64,000 nt of DNA from Acanthosepion pharaonis (GCA_903632075.3 CAHIKZ030005577.1:2247001-2311000), one strand, 5' to 3'; positions 45,040 to 57,086 are shown, counted from the first letter of the stretch. The notes: a model not told the origin generated them from the letters alone. Numbers and translations: made by a program.

Positions 45040-45622
45040 AATTGGCAAGAGGAAGAAACTTGATAAATGGGTTTCACGTGAACTCGGTGAAAAGAGTCTG
45101 ACTATTTGATGTGTGTTCAACGCTGCACCAATGAAATTCAAATGATATATTTCTCGATCGATGTGTGATAAAAACTGAATCTTTTATGGCAATCGTAAAT
45201 GCTCGGTTCAATGTCTTGCTCAGGATGACGAACCTAGACATTTTCCAAAACCATAATTGCACCAGCAGAAAATTATAACCGTGTGGTGGTCCATCACTGA
45301 TATTATGCATTATAGATTTCTTGAATCTGATCAGAACATCACTCGTTCACTGGTGAATCAACAATGTCCAAGTCTTACCAAAATGTTACTGCAAATGCTC
45401 ACCTACTTCGGATTGTCCAATCCACTGTATTCACCTGATATCTCACTCTTTGACTACCACTTTTTCAAACATTTCATACAGTTACAACTACAACAAAATT
45501 TTATTTTAATGTCAGACTCTAATAGCAAAAAGACATCAAGCAAACATTTAACATTGGACAAAATTATTGGCCCTTTTGCCTCAATAATCAATTGTATAAC
45601 TTTTATTGCCTTTAATCTATAG
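45040..45622 (+). pseudogene. degenerate mariner transposase, cecropia/Hsmar1-like type
   Basis: Translation across frames gives KKLDKWVSREL, later IFYGNRKCSVQCLAQDDEPR followed by HFPKP and LHQQKIITVWWSI, LVNQQCPS, and LYSPDISLFDYHFFKHF. In order these are the KLDKWVPHEL, YDNR, HFPKPKLH-KK-TVWWS, ALVNR and YSPDLSPTDYHFFKHL blocks of mariners of the cecropia/Hsmar1 group. The second catalytic block (HDNARPH) is lost and the first Asp block is eroded; at least two stops and two frameshifts are present. It is far more decayed than the mariner at 1-700 and of another subfamily. Downstream stands a MITE with Hsmar1-like ends. Confidence 0.85.
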
Positions 45623-45833
45623 AATTTAAAAGGTTGTGTGTTGGTATGTATTTTAGCTCTGTGTGTGTGTGTGTATTCTTATGTAAACACTTAATAAGAG
45701 GTGTACAAAAACTTGGGTTTCTACCACAGTTCATTTATCTACTTTTTTAAATAAACTCTAGTGAAAGAAATTTCTCATTGTCTTTTGGGTATGTCCATTT
45801 TCTTTTTGTTCCAGGAGTTGGGGTAAGTAAATA

Positions 45834-45935
45834 TTAGGTTGGTGCAAAAATAATGACGTAATAATGTCGATTTTTTGACGTTAAAAATACGTCAAAAAAC
45901 GACATTATTACGTCATTATTTTTGCACCAACCTAA
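45834..45935. mobile_element. MADE1-like mariner MITE, near-perfect palindrome
   Basis: TTAGGTTGGTGCAAAAATAA at each end in inverted orientation, flanked by TA on both sides (45832-45833 and 45936-45937). Arms are 48 and 47 bases, identical but for one extra A, around a 7-base loop TAAAAAT. The TTAGGTTGGTGCAAAA end is the one known for Hsmar1 and its MITE MADE1 in primates. A mariner of that group lies 210 bases upstream. Confidence 0.95.
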
Positions 45936-46599
45936 TATAAGCATCATATTAATGCTCAAGCGCAAGTCAACCTTGTGCAGAGATTGAACAAACACAGAAA
46001 ATTTTTTTACTTTATTTTTGGAAGGTTTAAGTATGGTTATAATGGTATGGTCGTTTTATTTTTCTTGGTTTAGAAGTTAGGGTAAATAAGAATAAGCATC
46101 TTTATAATGATCAGACTCAAGTCAACATTTGTAGAATTTGAATGACCAAAGAAAGGTTGTTCTTACTTTATTGTTGGGGGGTTAAGCATGGTTATAATGG
46201 TTGAACACAAGTGAACCTTGCACCGAGTTAGAAAGAACAAAGAAAAGGTTGATTTACTCCATAGGTGGAGGTTTTAGAAGAAGAGTCATGTGGATGCTGT
46301 GTGTAGGAAAGTGAAAAAAGTTCAGTCATCCATGGATTGGGGAATGAATGAGCTCCACAGGGGCCGTCCTTTCCCCACTTGAGGCTATATCTAGGAACAG
46401 AGAGGAGAAAAATTGTGAGGAAGGAAATGTTTGCCGTTTCATAGAACTTAAACAGTGCCAGCTAACGACATTTGACAAAACCAAGTTAATAGAAATCATA
46501 TTTCCAGTTTGTTTATGTGTAGCACCATGGGGAAATGTATTTCTTTTTTTCCTTTTGTTATTCAATATTACTATTATTTTTTTCATTTTTTATTTTTTT

Positions 46600-47521
46600 T
46601 TATTTTCATTTTCCTCACAAATCATTTTGATAATTCTTAACAAGGTCACTACACATACTGACAGGTATTTTGCTCTATTCATTCGTGGCAATATCTTCCA
46701 GTTCCTCCAAATTCAAAGGATTTTTTTTTCTTTTATATTTTTCTTCAACCAGCCCTCTAAATCATTAACGGGACTTAAACCAGAACTTAAATCCAAAATA
46801 AAGATGAGGACAATAATCCAAATACAGTGTAAATAATATGTGATGTGTTTTGGGTCATTGTCATCCAATGATGCCCCCGACAGCTTTCATGCACTTTGTT
46901 TTTGATTATTTTTTTAAGAATAGCCAAACACAACTCTTTATCCATGATGTCTTGATACTTTCACTCGTTCTTCTGGTCCAAAAGCAGCAACTCCACCCCT
47001 CCCACAACACACACACACACAAGAAGCATTATGCTCCCACCAATGTGCATTTGCTTAGTTCTGTACATATAGAAAGATCATGTGATCAAATAACTCTAAT
47101 TTGGTTTCCTCTAACCATGAAACAAAGTTCCAGTTTTCACTCCTATGTTCGACATGGCTTCTACCATAAGGTAATATACTATTTAGGTATTTAGTCTAAA
47201 GCCAAAGAGTTTTCTTTGGATCAGAAGCTCAAAGTCCTGCTTGATGAAGACCCCTATTAATTTTTTTTTGTTGATACATTCTACCCAGCTCTTTGTACAT
47301 CATTGACAATATCCTCTATCATTACATGTGAATTCTTCTAGACATCGTTAACAATTCTCCTCCCCATTCTCTCAAAAATTAGCTGTTTTCTCTCAGTTTG
47401 TAGCTTATTTTCCTCACAATTATCTATCTAGACACATTAAAATGCTTGGAAATTGCTGTATATCTGTTGCACCTCCAAAAACCTAAAAGATATTTTCTCT
47501 CATACGGGCAGATGTAGCCAT
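46600..47521 (-). pseudogene. Tc1-like transposase pseudogene
   Basis: The minus strand starts MATSARMRENIF (ATG at 47521-47519) and keeps, across several frames, the DETKLELF-like block (ETKLELFDH, about 47085-47105), a MTMTQNTSHI block corresponding to QQDNDPKHTS, LSSGLSPVNDLEGWLKKNI for the WPSQSPDLNPIE-LW block, and NLEELEDIATNE ... SDLVKNYQNDL for the usual C-terminus. These correspond in order to the catalytic domain of Tc1 transposases (DD34E), but the acidic residues are partly replaced and many stops occur. Inverted ends were not located. A piece like the SINE-1 tail lies inside (46800-46836). Confidence 0.82.
46800..46836 (+). repeat. possible SINE-1 tail fragment
   Basis: GATGAGGACAATAATCCAAATA ... 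GTAAATAAT resembles the SINE-1 3' tail (GATGAGGACAATAGTCCGAA ... GTAAATA) and interrupts the Tc1 catalytic region. Length and identity are marginal. Confidence 0.4.
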
Positions 47522-47930
47522 GATTAAAACATTAATTTACTTAGACATTTAGTAATGTAAACGGGCATAGTTTCAGTAAAATAACAAAACCAACAAATGG
47601 GAATTAAGAATTCAATGTTGACCAATCAAACCTAAAATCTAAAATTTTGTTCAAGTTGAGCCTATCTCTACTGATATAAAGCAAGGAGAATCAGTATTTA
47701 AACAGATATTGGTAAAGTGATGGATGAGAAGCAACTACATTGACTGTTCAGGAACAACACATATTTAATTTATATTTATTTCATATAAAATGGCTATATT
47801 TTCCCCCACAAGCAATAAACACACTTAGTTTATTTATGTTTTAATTATTTTACATTACTTTCTGAAAAAAATTATACTACAAATTTATATATAATTTGAA
47901 AAGATTTAAGTTTATTAATAATCCTAATTA

Positions 47931-48413
47931 AAACTTAAGAAAAATAATAATAATTCTTCTAAAAATGAATTATATATCATAAAAATATCTTTTTCTTCAG
48001 TAGTGTCCCTAATGTATTTAATACATTTAAATCTTTTATTGCATTTTTTTTTAAACTTAAGAAAAATAATAATTCTTCTAAAAATGAATTATATATCATA
48101 AAAATATCTTTTTCTTCAGTAGTGTCCCTAATGTATTTAATACATTTAAATCTTTTATTGCATTTTTTTTTAAACTTAAGAAAAATAATAATAATTCTTC
48201 TAAAAATGAATTATATATCATAAAAATATCTTTTTCTTCAGTAGTGTCCATAATGTATTTAATACATTTAAATCTTTTATTGCATTTTTTTTAAACTTAA
48301 GAAAAATAATAATAATTCTTCTAAAATGAATTATATATCATAAAAATATCTTTTTCTTCAGTAGTGTCCATAATGTATTTAATACATTTAAATCTTTTAT
48401 TGCATTTTTTTTT
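47931..48413 (+). repeat. tandem repeat, four units of ~120 bp
   Basis: AAACTTAAGAAAAATAAT starts at 47931, 48053, 48172 and 48293. The units are almost identical and differ mainly in (AAT)n and T-run length. The unit contains CTTCAGTAGTGTCC(C/A)TAATG, a piece of repeat A interior, so this is a local amplification within a repeat A copy. Confidence 0.95.
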
Positions 48414-48419
48414 TTAATA

Positions 48420-49640
48420 ACCAGTGCATATTTTATTTTAAGGCTTCTGTTTGGCCCAAATAATTTTTTTGTGTTAAATTTTCCAGGGATTCATCCTTAT
48501 AACTTATATATCATTAAGTGCTACATAAATGAATTTATCAAAATTTCATAAAATTAAATAAGACGGGGTTAACAGATATAAAAATATATTTTTACCAAAA
48601 TCTTTGAGCAAAAAACATTTCTAGATAATTTAATTCATTTGGGAATAAGTCCTGAAAGTTCCATTCAAATCTGGCATTTGATTTTTGCAAGAATTTTCAA
48701 ATCACTGTATTTTTCACCACAGAAAGTTGCTCAGATTTCTTGCCTTGAGGCCGGGAAAACATGATATTTTACCAAAATTTCCATGGAGATAAAAGTGGAT
48801 AAAAATTAAATTTTATATCAACAGTTCTTTGTTCTTCCATCTTAATAACAAAGATTTTGATGATAAAATTTTGTTTTGGGTGTTTTGTGTCTTTTTTCAG
48901 CATCTAAATTCGTTTTTAGTGAAGTTTTGAATGTGCTTATTAAAATGCATTATTTTCTTTCAGATTTAAGAGGAAAAATCTGCACAGAATAGTTGAATAT
49001 TTATTTTACATTTGTTTTAAAAATTCAATCTGTTTCTGTTTGTAACAAGAGTCCTTTTATTAAATAAAGATTTGAATATTCATCAAATATAATATTTAAT
49101 ACTATTTTCGAGTGTAAACTTTTAAATGGATTTTTTTCATACAAAAAGTTTTATTATATTTTAATACGGAAGTTAGTTATTAATACCCTTCTTTTTTTGT
49201 AGCAATCCATAAATTTCATCAAATTCAAAATCAGAATATTTAAAATACGTGTCTCACTGGGTGCAGTTAAATATTTTATGACATCAAGCAAGTAAGAGAA
49301 TAATAAGAAAGGAATTAAACACGACAATTTAGTTTACTCTTTTTACTTTTTTATGTATAAGAATAAAATTCATTCTATTAAGTTTCATAAAAGTGTATCA
49401 TAAAAATTACATTCTTAAACCTTTTTAAACATGAACAAGATCATTTTCTCGATTATAGCCCATTTGATCCTTCGTATTTTTACATTTTTACATGTGCTTT
49501 ACGATAACAGTAAAAAAAAAACCTGCATGCTTTGTGGGTGACATTAAAAGATTACTTTTAATAACCAGTGACCTTGATGAAACCTCACGGGTTAACGTGC
49601 GTAAATATAAGTTATTTTAACGAGCAAAAATTAATCCTTA
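48420..49640 (-). repeat. repeat A interior and L-like sequence, partial
   Basis: CAGGGATTCATCCTTA, AAAATATATTTTTACCAAAATC, GATTTTTGCAAGAATTTTC and CTTAATAACAAAGATTTTGA in the order of an L end approached from inside, to about 48905. Beyond that the sequence resembles repeat B in reverse (for example 49440-49580) without clean borders. Confidence 0.5.
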
Positions 49641-49649
49641 ATTTTTGAA

Positions 49650-50260
49650 AAAATTTTAGGTCAGGGAGAACAAAAGGCACTCTGTTACTGGCCCTAAGAA
49701 CCTGCTGATATATATTTTTAATGGATTGTGATTGGACAGTTCAAAGACAAACCGCCCCCCTTTGAAGGGGAAGGGAGAACTGGGACTGGACCTTAGGAAC
49801 AGTTGAAAACGAGACCGCTTAGAGACGGAAGGTTGTTTCTCTCTCACTGATGAAAAGGCAGGCAGCATTTGCCCATAAGTGAAGGATGCATGGATAACAA
49901 AGTTGTTGAGGGCAAGTTTCCCCTTCAGAGAAAGTTTCGAGAAGTCCTCTGAAAGAAGCCCCCAGAAAAGAAAGTTGAAAAGAAGTCCGTAAGTGGAGTT
50001 TGGAGCCGTTTGAGAAGAAGGAGCAAATGCGTGCGTTTTCCAAAAGTGTTTTAGCGCGTGTAAATTTTCACCTTCTACGGCTGTAAAGAAAGGCAATATT
50101 CAGGCGGACGTGAGGAAAATAAGTGAAGAAAGAAGAGAGTTTGGTCACCAAGAAGAGAACTTTGTCTGAACCTTGAAAGGACTGAAAGTGTAATTGAAGA
50201 GCTAAGGATTTTCCCCCCTATTTTATTCTTATCATTGACACAGCAGGTGGGCGCATTTTT
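49650..50260. other. GC-richer island, possible promoter/first exon or LTR
   Basis: About 600 bases stand out in composition. A GATTGG (inverted CCAAT) at about 49730 and an ATATATATTTTTAA box near 49709 precede a purine-rich stretch with AGAAGAAGAG-like motifs. It ends close to GACACAGCAGGTGGGCGC and a T-run. The minus-strand frame 49656-50096 is long for the region but its residues show no motif. I cannot decide between a host exon and part of an LTR element. Confidence 0.35.
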
Positions 50261-50334
50261 TTTTTTTTTTTTTTTTTGCATTGTAATTTTTAAGTTTTGT
50301 TTTTCTGATATATATTTTACATTGTATTAGATTA

Positions 50335-52280
50335 GGTACCTCCACGAGATCGCTAAAAAAAGAGCATAGCATGATGAAAAAGACGCCAAACTTGACGAAA
50401 ACAAAATTTTATCATCTAAATGTTTGTTATTATTAAGAGGAAAGGTCAAAGTATTTTTGGGGTATTTTTTTCCATTTTTTAATCGTTCCTAGCACGTCCG
50501 AAATTTTCGTTAAAAATCTAGTTTTTTTGAGTCAGCAAAATTGACCATTTTTTTCCATTTAAAAAAAAAATGGAAATCTGACTTTGAAATTTTTTTAAAT
50601 ATCAATTATCATTTTTTCAAAACTTATTTTAAGAAAATCAGAAATTATAATGTTTATTTAAAATATTTTGAACCAAACTTAACTTAGCTTTTGTGCCAAA
50701 AAGATGTAATTTGAAAATAAAACAAAGCAGGTCATAAACTTTCGCGTCTCTTGACATGTGATGAATGGTATATTTACGAATTCCATGAGGCTAATTTGTT
50801 CTACGGAAGTGAAATAATTTACATTTACGTGAACAAATTATTTACCCCGTTATTTTTAACGAAAACTTTCAGCGGTCTAATTTTTTTTTTTTTTTTTTGT
50901 ACTTAGCTTTCACCTTTATGTTTATGCTGCTTTATGGGAAATATATTGTAAAGAAATTAAAATAAAACTGTTAAGAGTGACATTAAATTTCATATTTCTT
51001 AAGAAAGGTATCTAATTAATTTATAGGTACCTTTCTTATGAAATTTTATCAGAATTGTGCATAAAATACTATAATTTTATGTACATTTATTACATTCTAC
51101 AGTTATTTGTATTTGCATTCATTTTATTATTAATTTTGATATTTCATTTATGGAAAAATGTCGTAACTGAGATTAATATAAAAATAAGATCATATAAATT
51201 TCATAAGATGATACTGATACTTGTAGGTACCCTTCTCAGTTGAAATGGAAAAATCAAATTAACTTCTCCACACGTGTTTTGCAAAAGTAAAGGCCTTAAC
51301 AGCGGAGAATAATGCTTAACTCAAATAACGCAACTTAATTATATTCTGGTTGGTCTTCTGTATTTTATAATTACAGCTCGATTATAAGCACAAAATTACA
51401 TTTCTTAATTACTGGGGATCTTCTGATTAGTCAAAATGATACAATTTACAATGCGCTAAAAAAAGATCTATCTGATAAGGACACTTATGAAAGCCGATGC
51501 GGCTTTTAACTAATTTTATAATATTTTAACAACTTAAATGTAAAATCTATTATAATTAATGAAATAACAAATAATTGTATTAAAAATTCATTTTTCATCG
51601 AAAAAATATTTTTGCTTTCAGAAAATATTGTCCATATTCATAAAAACAACTAAAAGCAAATAAAAGCATTTGAAATTAAATAATATCTTTGTTTTATTGA
51701 GTTTTGTATGTTACAATTCAGAGCTGATTTTCAGGTACTGCGTATCCAATTAAAAAAAAAAAAAACATGACTTGCATTCCTCAAAGCCCTGTGTTTTTTA
51801 ATTATTTTAATCACTAAAACCGATGCGATTGAATTTCTAGCGTTTTCATAAAATTAGTTATGGGGGGGTAATAAATATTTAAAAAAAAATATTTCTACCA
51901 TGACTTTCATAAAAAAAAAACATATTTATAATAATTTTGATCATCTGTGAACAGTTCCTGAAAGTTTCATTAACATCCGATAATTATTTCTATTTTTGCA
52001 CGATTTTTCAAATTAATGTGTGTCATACCAAAAAAACGTGCTAAAAATTGTCTATGTTATTTACTAGTTCCGCTGATACAAATAGAAAAAAAGGTTTTTT
52101 TAATCAAAATTTAGAATGTTCTAAAAAGAAGGAAAATTTTTTAAAAATAATTAAAAAAAAACTTTGGTCTTTCCTCTTAATAATAACATAAGCATTTAGA
52201 CAATAAAATTTTGTTTTCGGCAAGGTTGGCGTCTTTTTCATCAAGCTATGCTCTTTTTTTAGCGATTTCGTGGAGATACC
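50335..52280. mobile_element. repeat A element, 1,946 bp, with ~210 bp terminal inverted repeats
   Basis: The left end GGTACCTCCACGAGATCGCT and the reverse complement of the right end GGTATCTCCACGAAATCGCT agree, and agreement continues through AAAAAAAGAGCATAGC(A/T)TGATG, AAAAAGACGCCAA, ACAAAATTTTAT, TTATTATTAAGAGGAAAG(G/A)CC and beyond, about 210 bases in all. TA lies next to both ends (50333-50334 and 52281-52282); TAGATTA also occurs on both sides, three bases further out on the right. No frame of useful length lies inside, so it is non-autonomous. It contains a small foldback at 50986-51046 with AAGAAAGGTA / TACCTTTCTT arms. Confidence 0.88.
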
Positions 52281-52559
52281 TAAATAGATTATCATATTCT
52301 CAGCAAAAAGGGACGAACTTTTGCAAGAACCCTTATTTAGCTGGTTAGAAATAAATAAATATTTTTTCTTTCTAATTGAATCTGATTTGCATTTTTTTCT
52401 TTATTAATTCGGGCAATAGAGAAAATACTTTTGCAGCAGGTTTTATTTTCTGAAAAATTCTGTTAATTGATTTTTTTACTGATTTTCTTTGAGACAACAC
52501 ACTTTGAGAAATATTGCATTTTTTTTTGTTTTTTTTTAAATTTTGTTGTTTTCACTTTT

Positions 52560-52770
52560 CGTCAATAATAAAATTTTATTAAAAAATCGCAAACACATTC
52601 TGATTTTTTTTATATAGAATAGGAAGTTTTATTATGAAATATTGTCGAGCTTAAGAAAGAAATATCAAATCCAAAACAATCCTGTTTGTTTTGTATGAAA
52701 AGTTTTAGTTTTTAGTTAGATTCGTCCTGAAAAGGGGAGGCAAACTGTCATGGACATCTTAAAAACCTCG
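52560..52770 (-). repeat. repeat B copy, reversed
   Basis: AGGAAGTTTTATTATGAAAT, GAGCTTAAGAAAGAAATATC, ATCCTGTTTGTTTTGTATGA and CGTCCTGAAAAGGGGAGGCA in the order found at 31290-31430 and 56000-56110. Confidence 0.75.
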
Positions 52771-52884
52771 AAGAAACGCATTTTAAATCATTTAAATGTC
52801 TTCTTTGAATTTAAATTTCGGTTTTATTTGAGAGATAATAGCCTAAAGCTAATGGGAATTGAGAGAAAAATTAATTTCCGTATA

Positions 52885-53035
52885 CAGTGCACCCGGATAT
52901 AAGAGAAACCCGGATATAAGAGAGATTTTCTCTGGTCCCAAACTAGAGCCTGTGTTAATGTATATAAAATAGACCAAATCCGGATATAAGAGACTTCTCC
53001 GGTCCCGACAACTCTCTTATATCCGGGTTACACTG
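52885..53035. mobile_element. Tigger/pogo-like MITE, 151 bp, TA target
   Basis: CAGTGCACCCGGATATAAGA at the left end and, reversed, CAGTGTAACCCGGATATAAG at the right end are inverted repeats, with TA directly outside (52883-52884, 53036-53037). CAGTG ends and TA duplications are typical of pogo/Tigger elements. The interior holds TTTTCTCTGGTCCCAAACTA and GTGTTAATGTATATAAAATA, the same parts as at 17718-18195. Confidence 0.9.
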
Positions 53036-53037
53036 TA

Positions 53038-54110
53038 TTAGTAAATATTTCAGGCATTTTAAAAATATTTTCTCGTTCTTTGTCGTATCGCCATTATAGA
53101 CGAAAAGTGGAAACAATAAATTTAAAAATCCAGTATTTATCCTCAAGATAAAAAATGTAATCATAACTATTATTTGCAAAACGCGTGTGCGCAAAAAAAA
53201 AAAAAAAAAAATACGTAACACCAGTAGTGCAATAATTAAGGCTAGTATTTATCCTTAAAAGTACATTATATATATAACTTTATACAGCCATTAGTTTAAG
53301 AATATATTTTAAACGATTTTATGAGACTTAGTAGAATGAATAATTTTATTTTTAAAATGAAAAATTGTTTGTTTTTTTTTTTTAGTTAAATGATACTTTT
53401 GCATAGGTCCCTCCACTAATTCTTGATACCTAAGTTTGAAAAATTAAAAAAAAGCTTTCATTTTAGCTTTAATTGAAAGCTAAAGGATTAAATTTACTAT
53501 TTCCTGGAAGCAAAGTACTCTGTAGAGTGTAGTGCATTTCAAACAAAAATTGTGTTAATTGGAATCTATTCATTTTTTTATTTGACTAAAATTATCTGTT
53601 TAGCACCCTTTTTTAGTCATATGTGACTGCAATGTAATTTTTTTTATTAAAAAATCTTCCAGAAATTAAATATCCTCTCCTGAAACTTTATTTAAGGAAT
53701 ATTAATGTGATTTGGAAAAAAAATTATTTACTTTAAGTTTAAAATAACACAGAAATGTATTTTTAAAACAAAACAATAGCGGTGATTACGTACTTTGTTA
53801 AGTGATTGACGAGCGATAACAAACACTGATAAGGTATTGACAGATTTATTGTTGTTCTATAGAGACTTTATCTGTTCAAGCTTAATATAAGAAAATGACG
53901 GGTGAACGTCTTATTTATATCATATTTAAGTACTCAGTAATCATAAAAATGTTGGAAAATATTCTGGGTAATCTAGTTTTAGGAATGTTGACTTTAAATT
54001 TACTATAGTCATCGATTTTATTTTCTGATAATGTCGCGTATGGTCATCCATAATTTCAAAATGGGGACGTTTATGTACATAAAAAAAAAAATTGTAATTA
54101 TTTTAAAAAT
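53038..54110. mobile_element. repeat A: R-type end at 53406 with interior
   Basis: TA, then GGTCCCTCCACTAATTCTTG, ATACCTAAG and TTTAGCTTTAATTGAAAGCT: an R end extending to the right, with the interior (GATTTGGAAAAAAAATTATT, an exon-like patch at 53770-53890, TGTCGCGTATGGTCATCC at 54032). The partner end is uncertain; SINE-1 interrupts at 54120. Before 53406 there is only AT-rich DNA. Confidence 0.6.
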
Positions 54111-54119
54111 ATTAACCAA

Positions 54120-54460
54120 GTATCGAACTCGCAACACTTTGGGTCCTGTCATTGGATCTAACCAACGCTTATCCACAGTGGATAAAGCAGTGTGCTATGA
54201 GTCCTTAAGGATGCATGGCACGGTGAAGAAGGTTAAGGCAGTGGGGAACTTGGAGAGGTGAATTAACAGGAGATAACTGATAAATGACATCCATTATACA
54301 TGACACGTTGAACTAGAACAGTCTAGTCCAGCGAGCGAAATAAAGGGTTCAGTTAGACATTCCAACCACCTGAAGAAGGCCGGAGCTTACAACGGCCGAA
54401 ATGTTGTGATAGATATGGCAACAAACATCAGGACAATAGTCCGGATAATGTAAATAGTGT
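54120..54460 (+). mobile_element. SINE-1 locus: inverted head fragment plus plus-strand body
   Basis: 54120-54185 carries, reversed, the B box and tRNA-like head (AACTCGCAACACTTTGGGTC, CTTATCCACAGTGGATAA). A second head (AGGATGCATGGCACGGTG) follows on the plus strand at about 54207, lacks its own B-box region, and continues into the standard body, core (CACCTGAAGAAGGCCGGAG) and tail. This looks like a head-to-head dimer reduced by deletions. Confidence 0.8.
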
Positions 54461-54461
54461 A

Positions 54462-55830
54462 ATTTTTCTTTTATTAAAAAAATCTTCCAAAAATTAAATA
54501 TATTTTGAGAAATATTAACTAATTTGAAGTATAATTAATCTGATTTGAAACAAATATTAATTACCTTAAGGGTAAAAAAATCACACAAATGCATTATTTA
54601 ACCCAACTAGCTGTTTTGACGTGTTCATGGCCTGATGATAGGTTTAATGTTGTGCTATGGAGAATTTACCCGTAAAGCATAATTGAAGAAAATGACGTGA
54701 GCGCCTTTTTGATATAATTTTTAAGTACTCGGTCAATTATGTGCCATGCGTGATGCACGCTTAAGCCAATTTTTCCCACAGTAGGTTGCCATTTCTTTCT
54801 GCAGTAGACCAATTGCCATCCAAGTCTATAGAATCTGGTCTGTCCTGCTATTTACCCATAGCTGGGGCAGAGGGAGAAGACTAGTATTCATAGCTTTCCC
54901 AAGAAAATTAAGAAAATATTCTCCGCAATCTAATGTTTTATTAAATTTTAGAAATGTTGACTTTGAATTTACTATAGCTTTCTGATTATGTTGTGTATAG
55001 TTACCCGTATTTACAAAAATCTGTAGGTTTATACACATACAAAAAAACAAACTACAAAATCCTTTTAAAGATATTGGTGTTTGATGATTTGTATTAAGCT
55101 TTCTTTTCCATTTATCATTATTAAAGTTAATTTCTATTTAATAATAATGTCCTCTCAAAGGCTGAAATTAATACAGAATTTTAAAAGATTTAAAACTTAA
55201 TAAACTTTTATAATTAAAATTAAAAAAAAAATGGAAATAATTTTTATAAAAATGCAATATTTATCGACAATTTTTTTTCTTAAGTCAGTAGTGTCCTTAA
55301 TATATTTTATTTATAAAAGTAATTAAAAGCTTTCCTAATTAAATGGTGTCATAATTTTAGTGCATTATTTATTTGATGATTCTGAGCAGATTTTCGGCTA
55401 ATAGTGTTTCTGTTTGACAAAGTCACAAAAACAAATTGATGATTTTTAATTAAATTCTCCAAGGAGTCTTGCTTTTTTAAAGTAATATAAATATGAAGAG
55501 GTTGAATTTTTTATTTCATAAAATTAAGTAAGTGGAGATAACAGATGTAAAAAAAAAAAAAAAAAAAAATCTTTTTAACAATATTAAAAAAAGAAAGTGT
55601 CCTGTTTTTATAGCTCTTTAACAGCGCCACCTAATAACGATTCTGGCAACTGACAGTCATTTAAGCGAAAGGGACATCATTCCTCCAACTTCCTTTATGT
55701 TTATTGCTGATACACAAACCTTAATTAATTTATAAATTTACTAATTTTCTTTTTAACAAATCTCATGGATAAATATTGGATTTTTAAAATGTTTTTACTT
55801 TTCTTGTTTTCACTTTTCGTCAATAATAAT
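54462..55830. other. repeat A interior sequence, no gene
   Basis: Recognisable pieces: AGTATAATTAATCTGATTTG (54519-54538), an exon-like patch 54610-54710, GTCAGTAGTGTCCTTAATAT (55283-55303), GAGCAGATTTTCGGCTAA (about 55385) and an A-run of about 20 at 55550-55569. No terminus is seen. A patch at 54780-54900 (for example TATTTACCCATAGCTGGGGC) is unrelated and unassigned. Confidence 0.5.
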
Positions 55831-55839
55831 AAAAAAAAA

Positions 55840-56160
55840 CAGGGTGAGATGGCAATACAATGTTCTGACATATCGTCTGTACACAGACAATTTTTGTGCA
55901 AGGAACATATTCTTCTTTTACACCGGCTAATGAAATTCTCTTGTTCTGTTCAGAAAGCAGATGCGTTCTATTTTCTAATAGTTAATCTTTTGTAATTTTG
56001 GAAGTTTTATTGATTACAAAATATTCTCGTTCTTGAGAAAGAAATATCAAATTCAACAGCAACTTAGTCCTGTTTGTTTTTGTATGAAAACGTTTGGATC
56101 CGTCCTGAAAAAAATAGGTAAGTCAGACGAACCAGCACGAAATTCCTAAAGCACTCCCCA
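55840..56160 (-). repeat. repeat B copy, reversed
   Basis: GTGCAAGGAACATATTCTTC, TTTACACCGGCTAATG, AAGTTTTATTGATTACAAAA, GAAAGAAATATCAAATTCAA and AGGTAAGTCAGACGAACCAG as in the copy at 31140-31460. Confidence 0.75.
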
Positions 56161-56699
56161 CCCCCCGCCACACACACAAAAAAACGTATTTTATAATTTA
56201 AATGTCTTTGAAAGGGATTCAGTTACATTTCGGTAGGCTAATCTAAAGGTAATTAAAAGGAAAATTAATTCTGATAAAGGGTATAGGACCTAATTAATTT
56301 AACTTTACGGAAAATAATTATTAAATGCATTGTATAAACATTAAACGAAAAGTGAAGAAAACAAATAAAAAAATCTTATTCAAAACCCAATCCGATATTT
56401 CGACGTCATTTTTATAGGTTTTGTCAATAACATAAGTTTTTAAAAGTTAATGAAAAATGAAAATAAATGACGTTTATTTTTGTACGGTAGACTATGGCTT
56501 TTTGGGGCCAAAAATAAAAAAAAAATGAATATTTTTAAAAGTTAGTATTTTTTTTTTTTTGTTAAATGATACTTTAGTTTTTTTGCTTAATAATTTGATT
56601 TTTATTTTTATTATTTTCGTACCTGTTTGAGGTCATAAAACATCTATTTGCACTAAATTTTTCTTTTTTTTTTAATTATTAAAAGTTTTTGAATTATCA

Positions 56700-57086
56700 T
56701 GCACATCCACTAGGTCACGTAAAAAAACGGCATATCACGATTTAAAAATGACTCATAAATCAACGAAAACAAAGTTTTGTTTAAGTTATGTTTCAAGTTG
56801 TTATGAAGAGGAAAGACCAAAGTATTTTTTAAGTTTTTTTAAAAAAATTTTTACTCCTTTCTAGCACGTAGAAAATTTTGCTTAAAAATTGTTTTTTTTT
56901 TACGACAGCGCGAGAGTACTAAAAGGTTTGTTTTATTTTGCGCTTTTCCCGAGGAAAGCACACGTTAATTAGGAAATTCTTGCAAAAATCAAATAATTGT
57001 TGGATTTTAATGAAATTTTCAGGACTTATTCAGAAATGAATGAAATTATTTTTGAAATTTTTTTTTCAGAAAATCTTGATAAAAAG

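Noticed and set aside
46348..46836. 162-codon plus-strand frame rich in Phe and Ile
   Set aside because: It is antisense to the Tc1 relic and runs through T-runs; hydrophobicity comes from AT-rich composition.
55765..55995. 76-codon frame beginning MDKYWIFKMFLLFLFSLF that looks like a signal peptide
   Set aside because: It overlaps a reversed repeat B copy, and the hydrophobic start is a T-rich stretch; other repeat B copies do not keep the frame.
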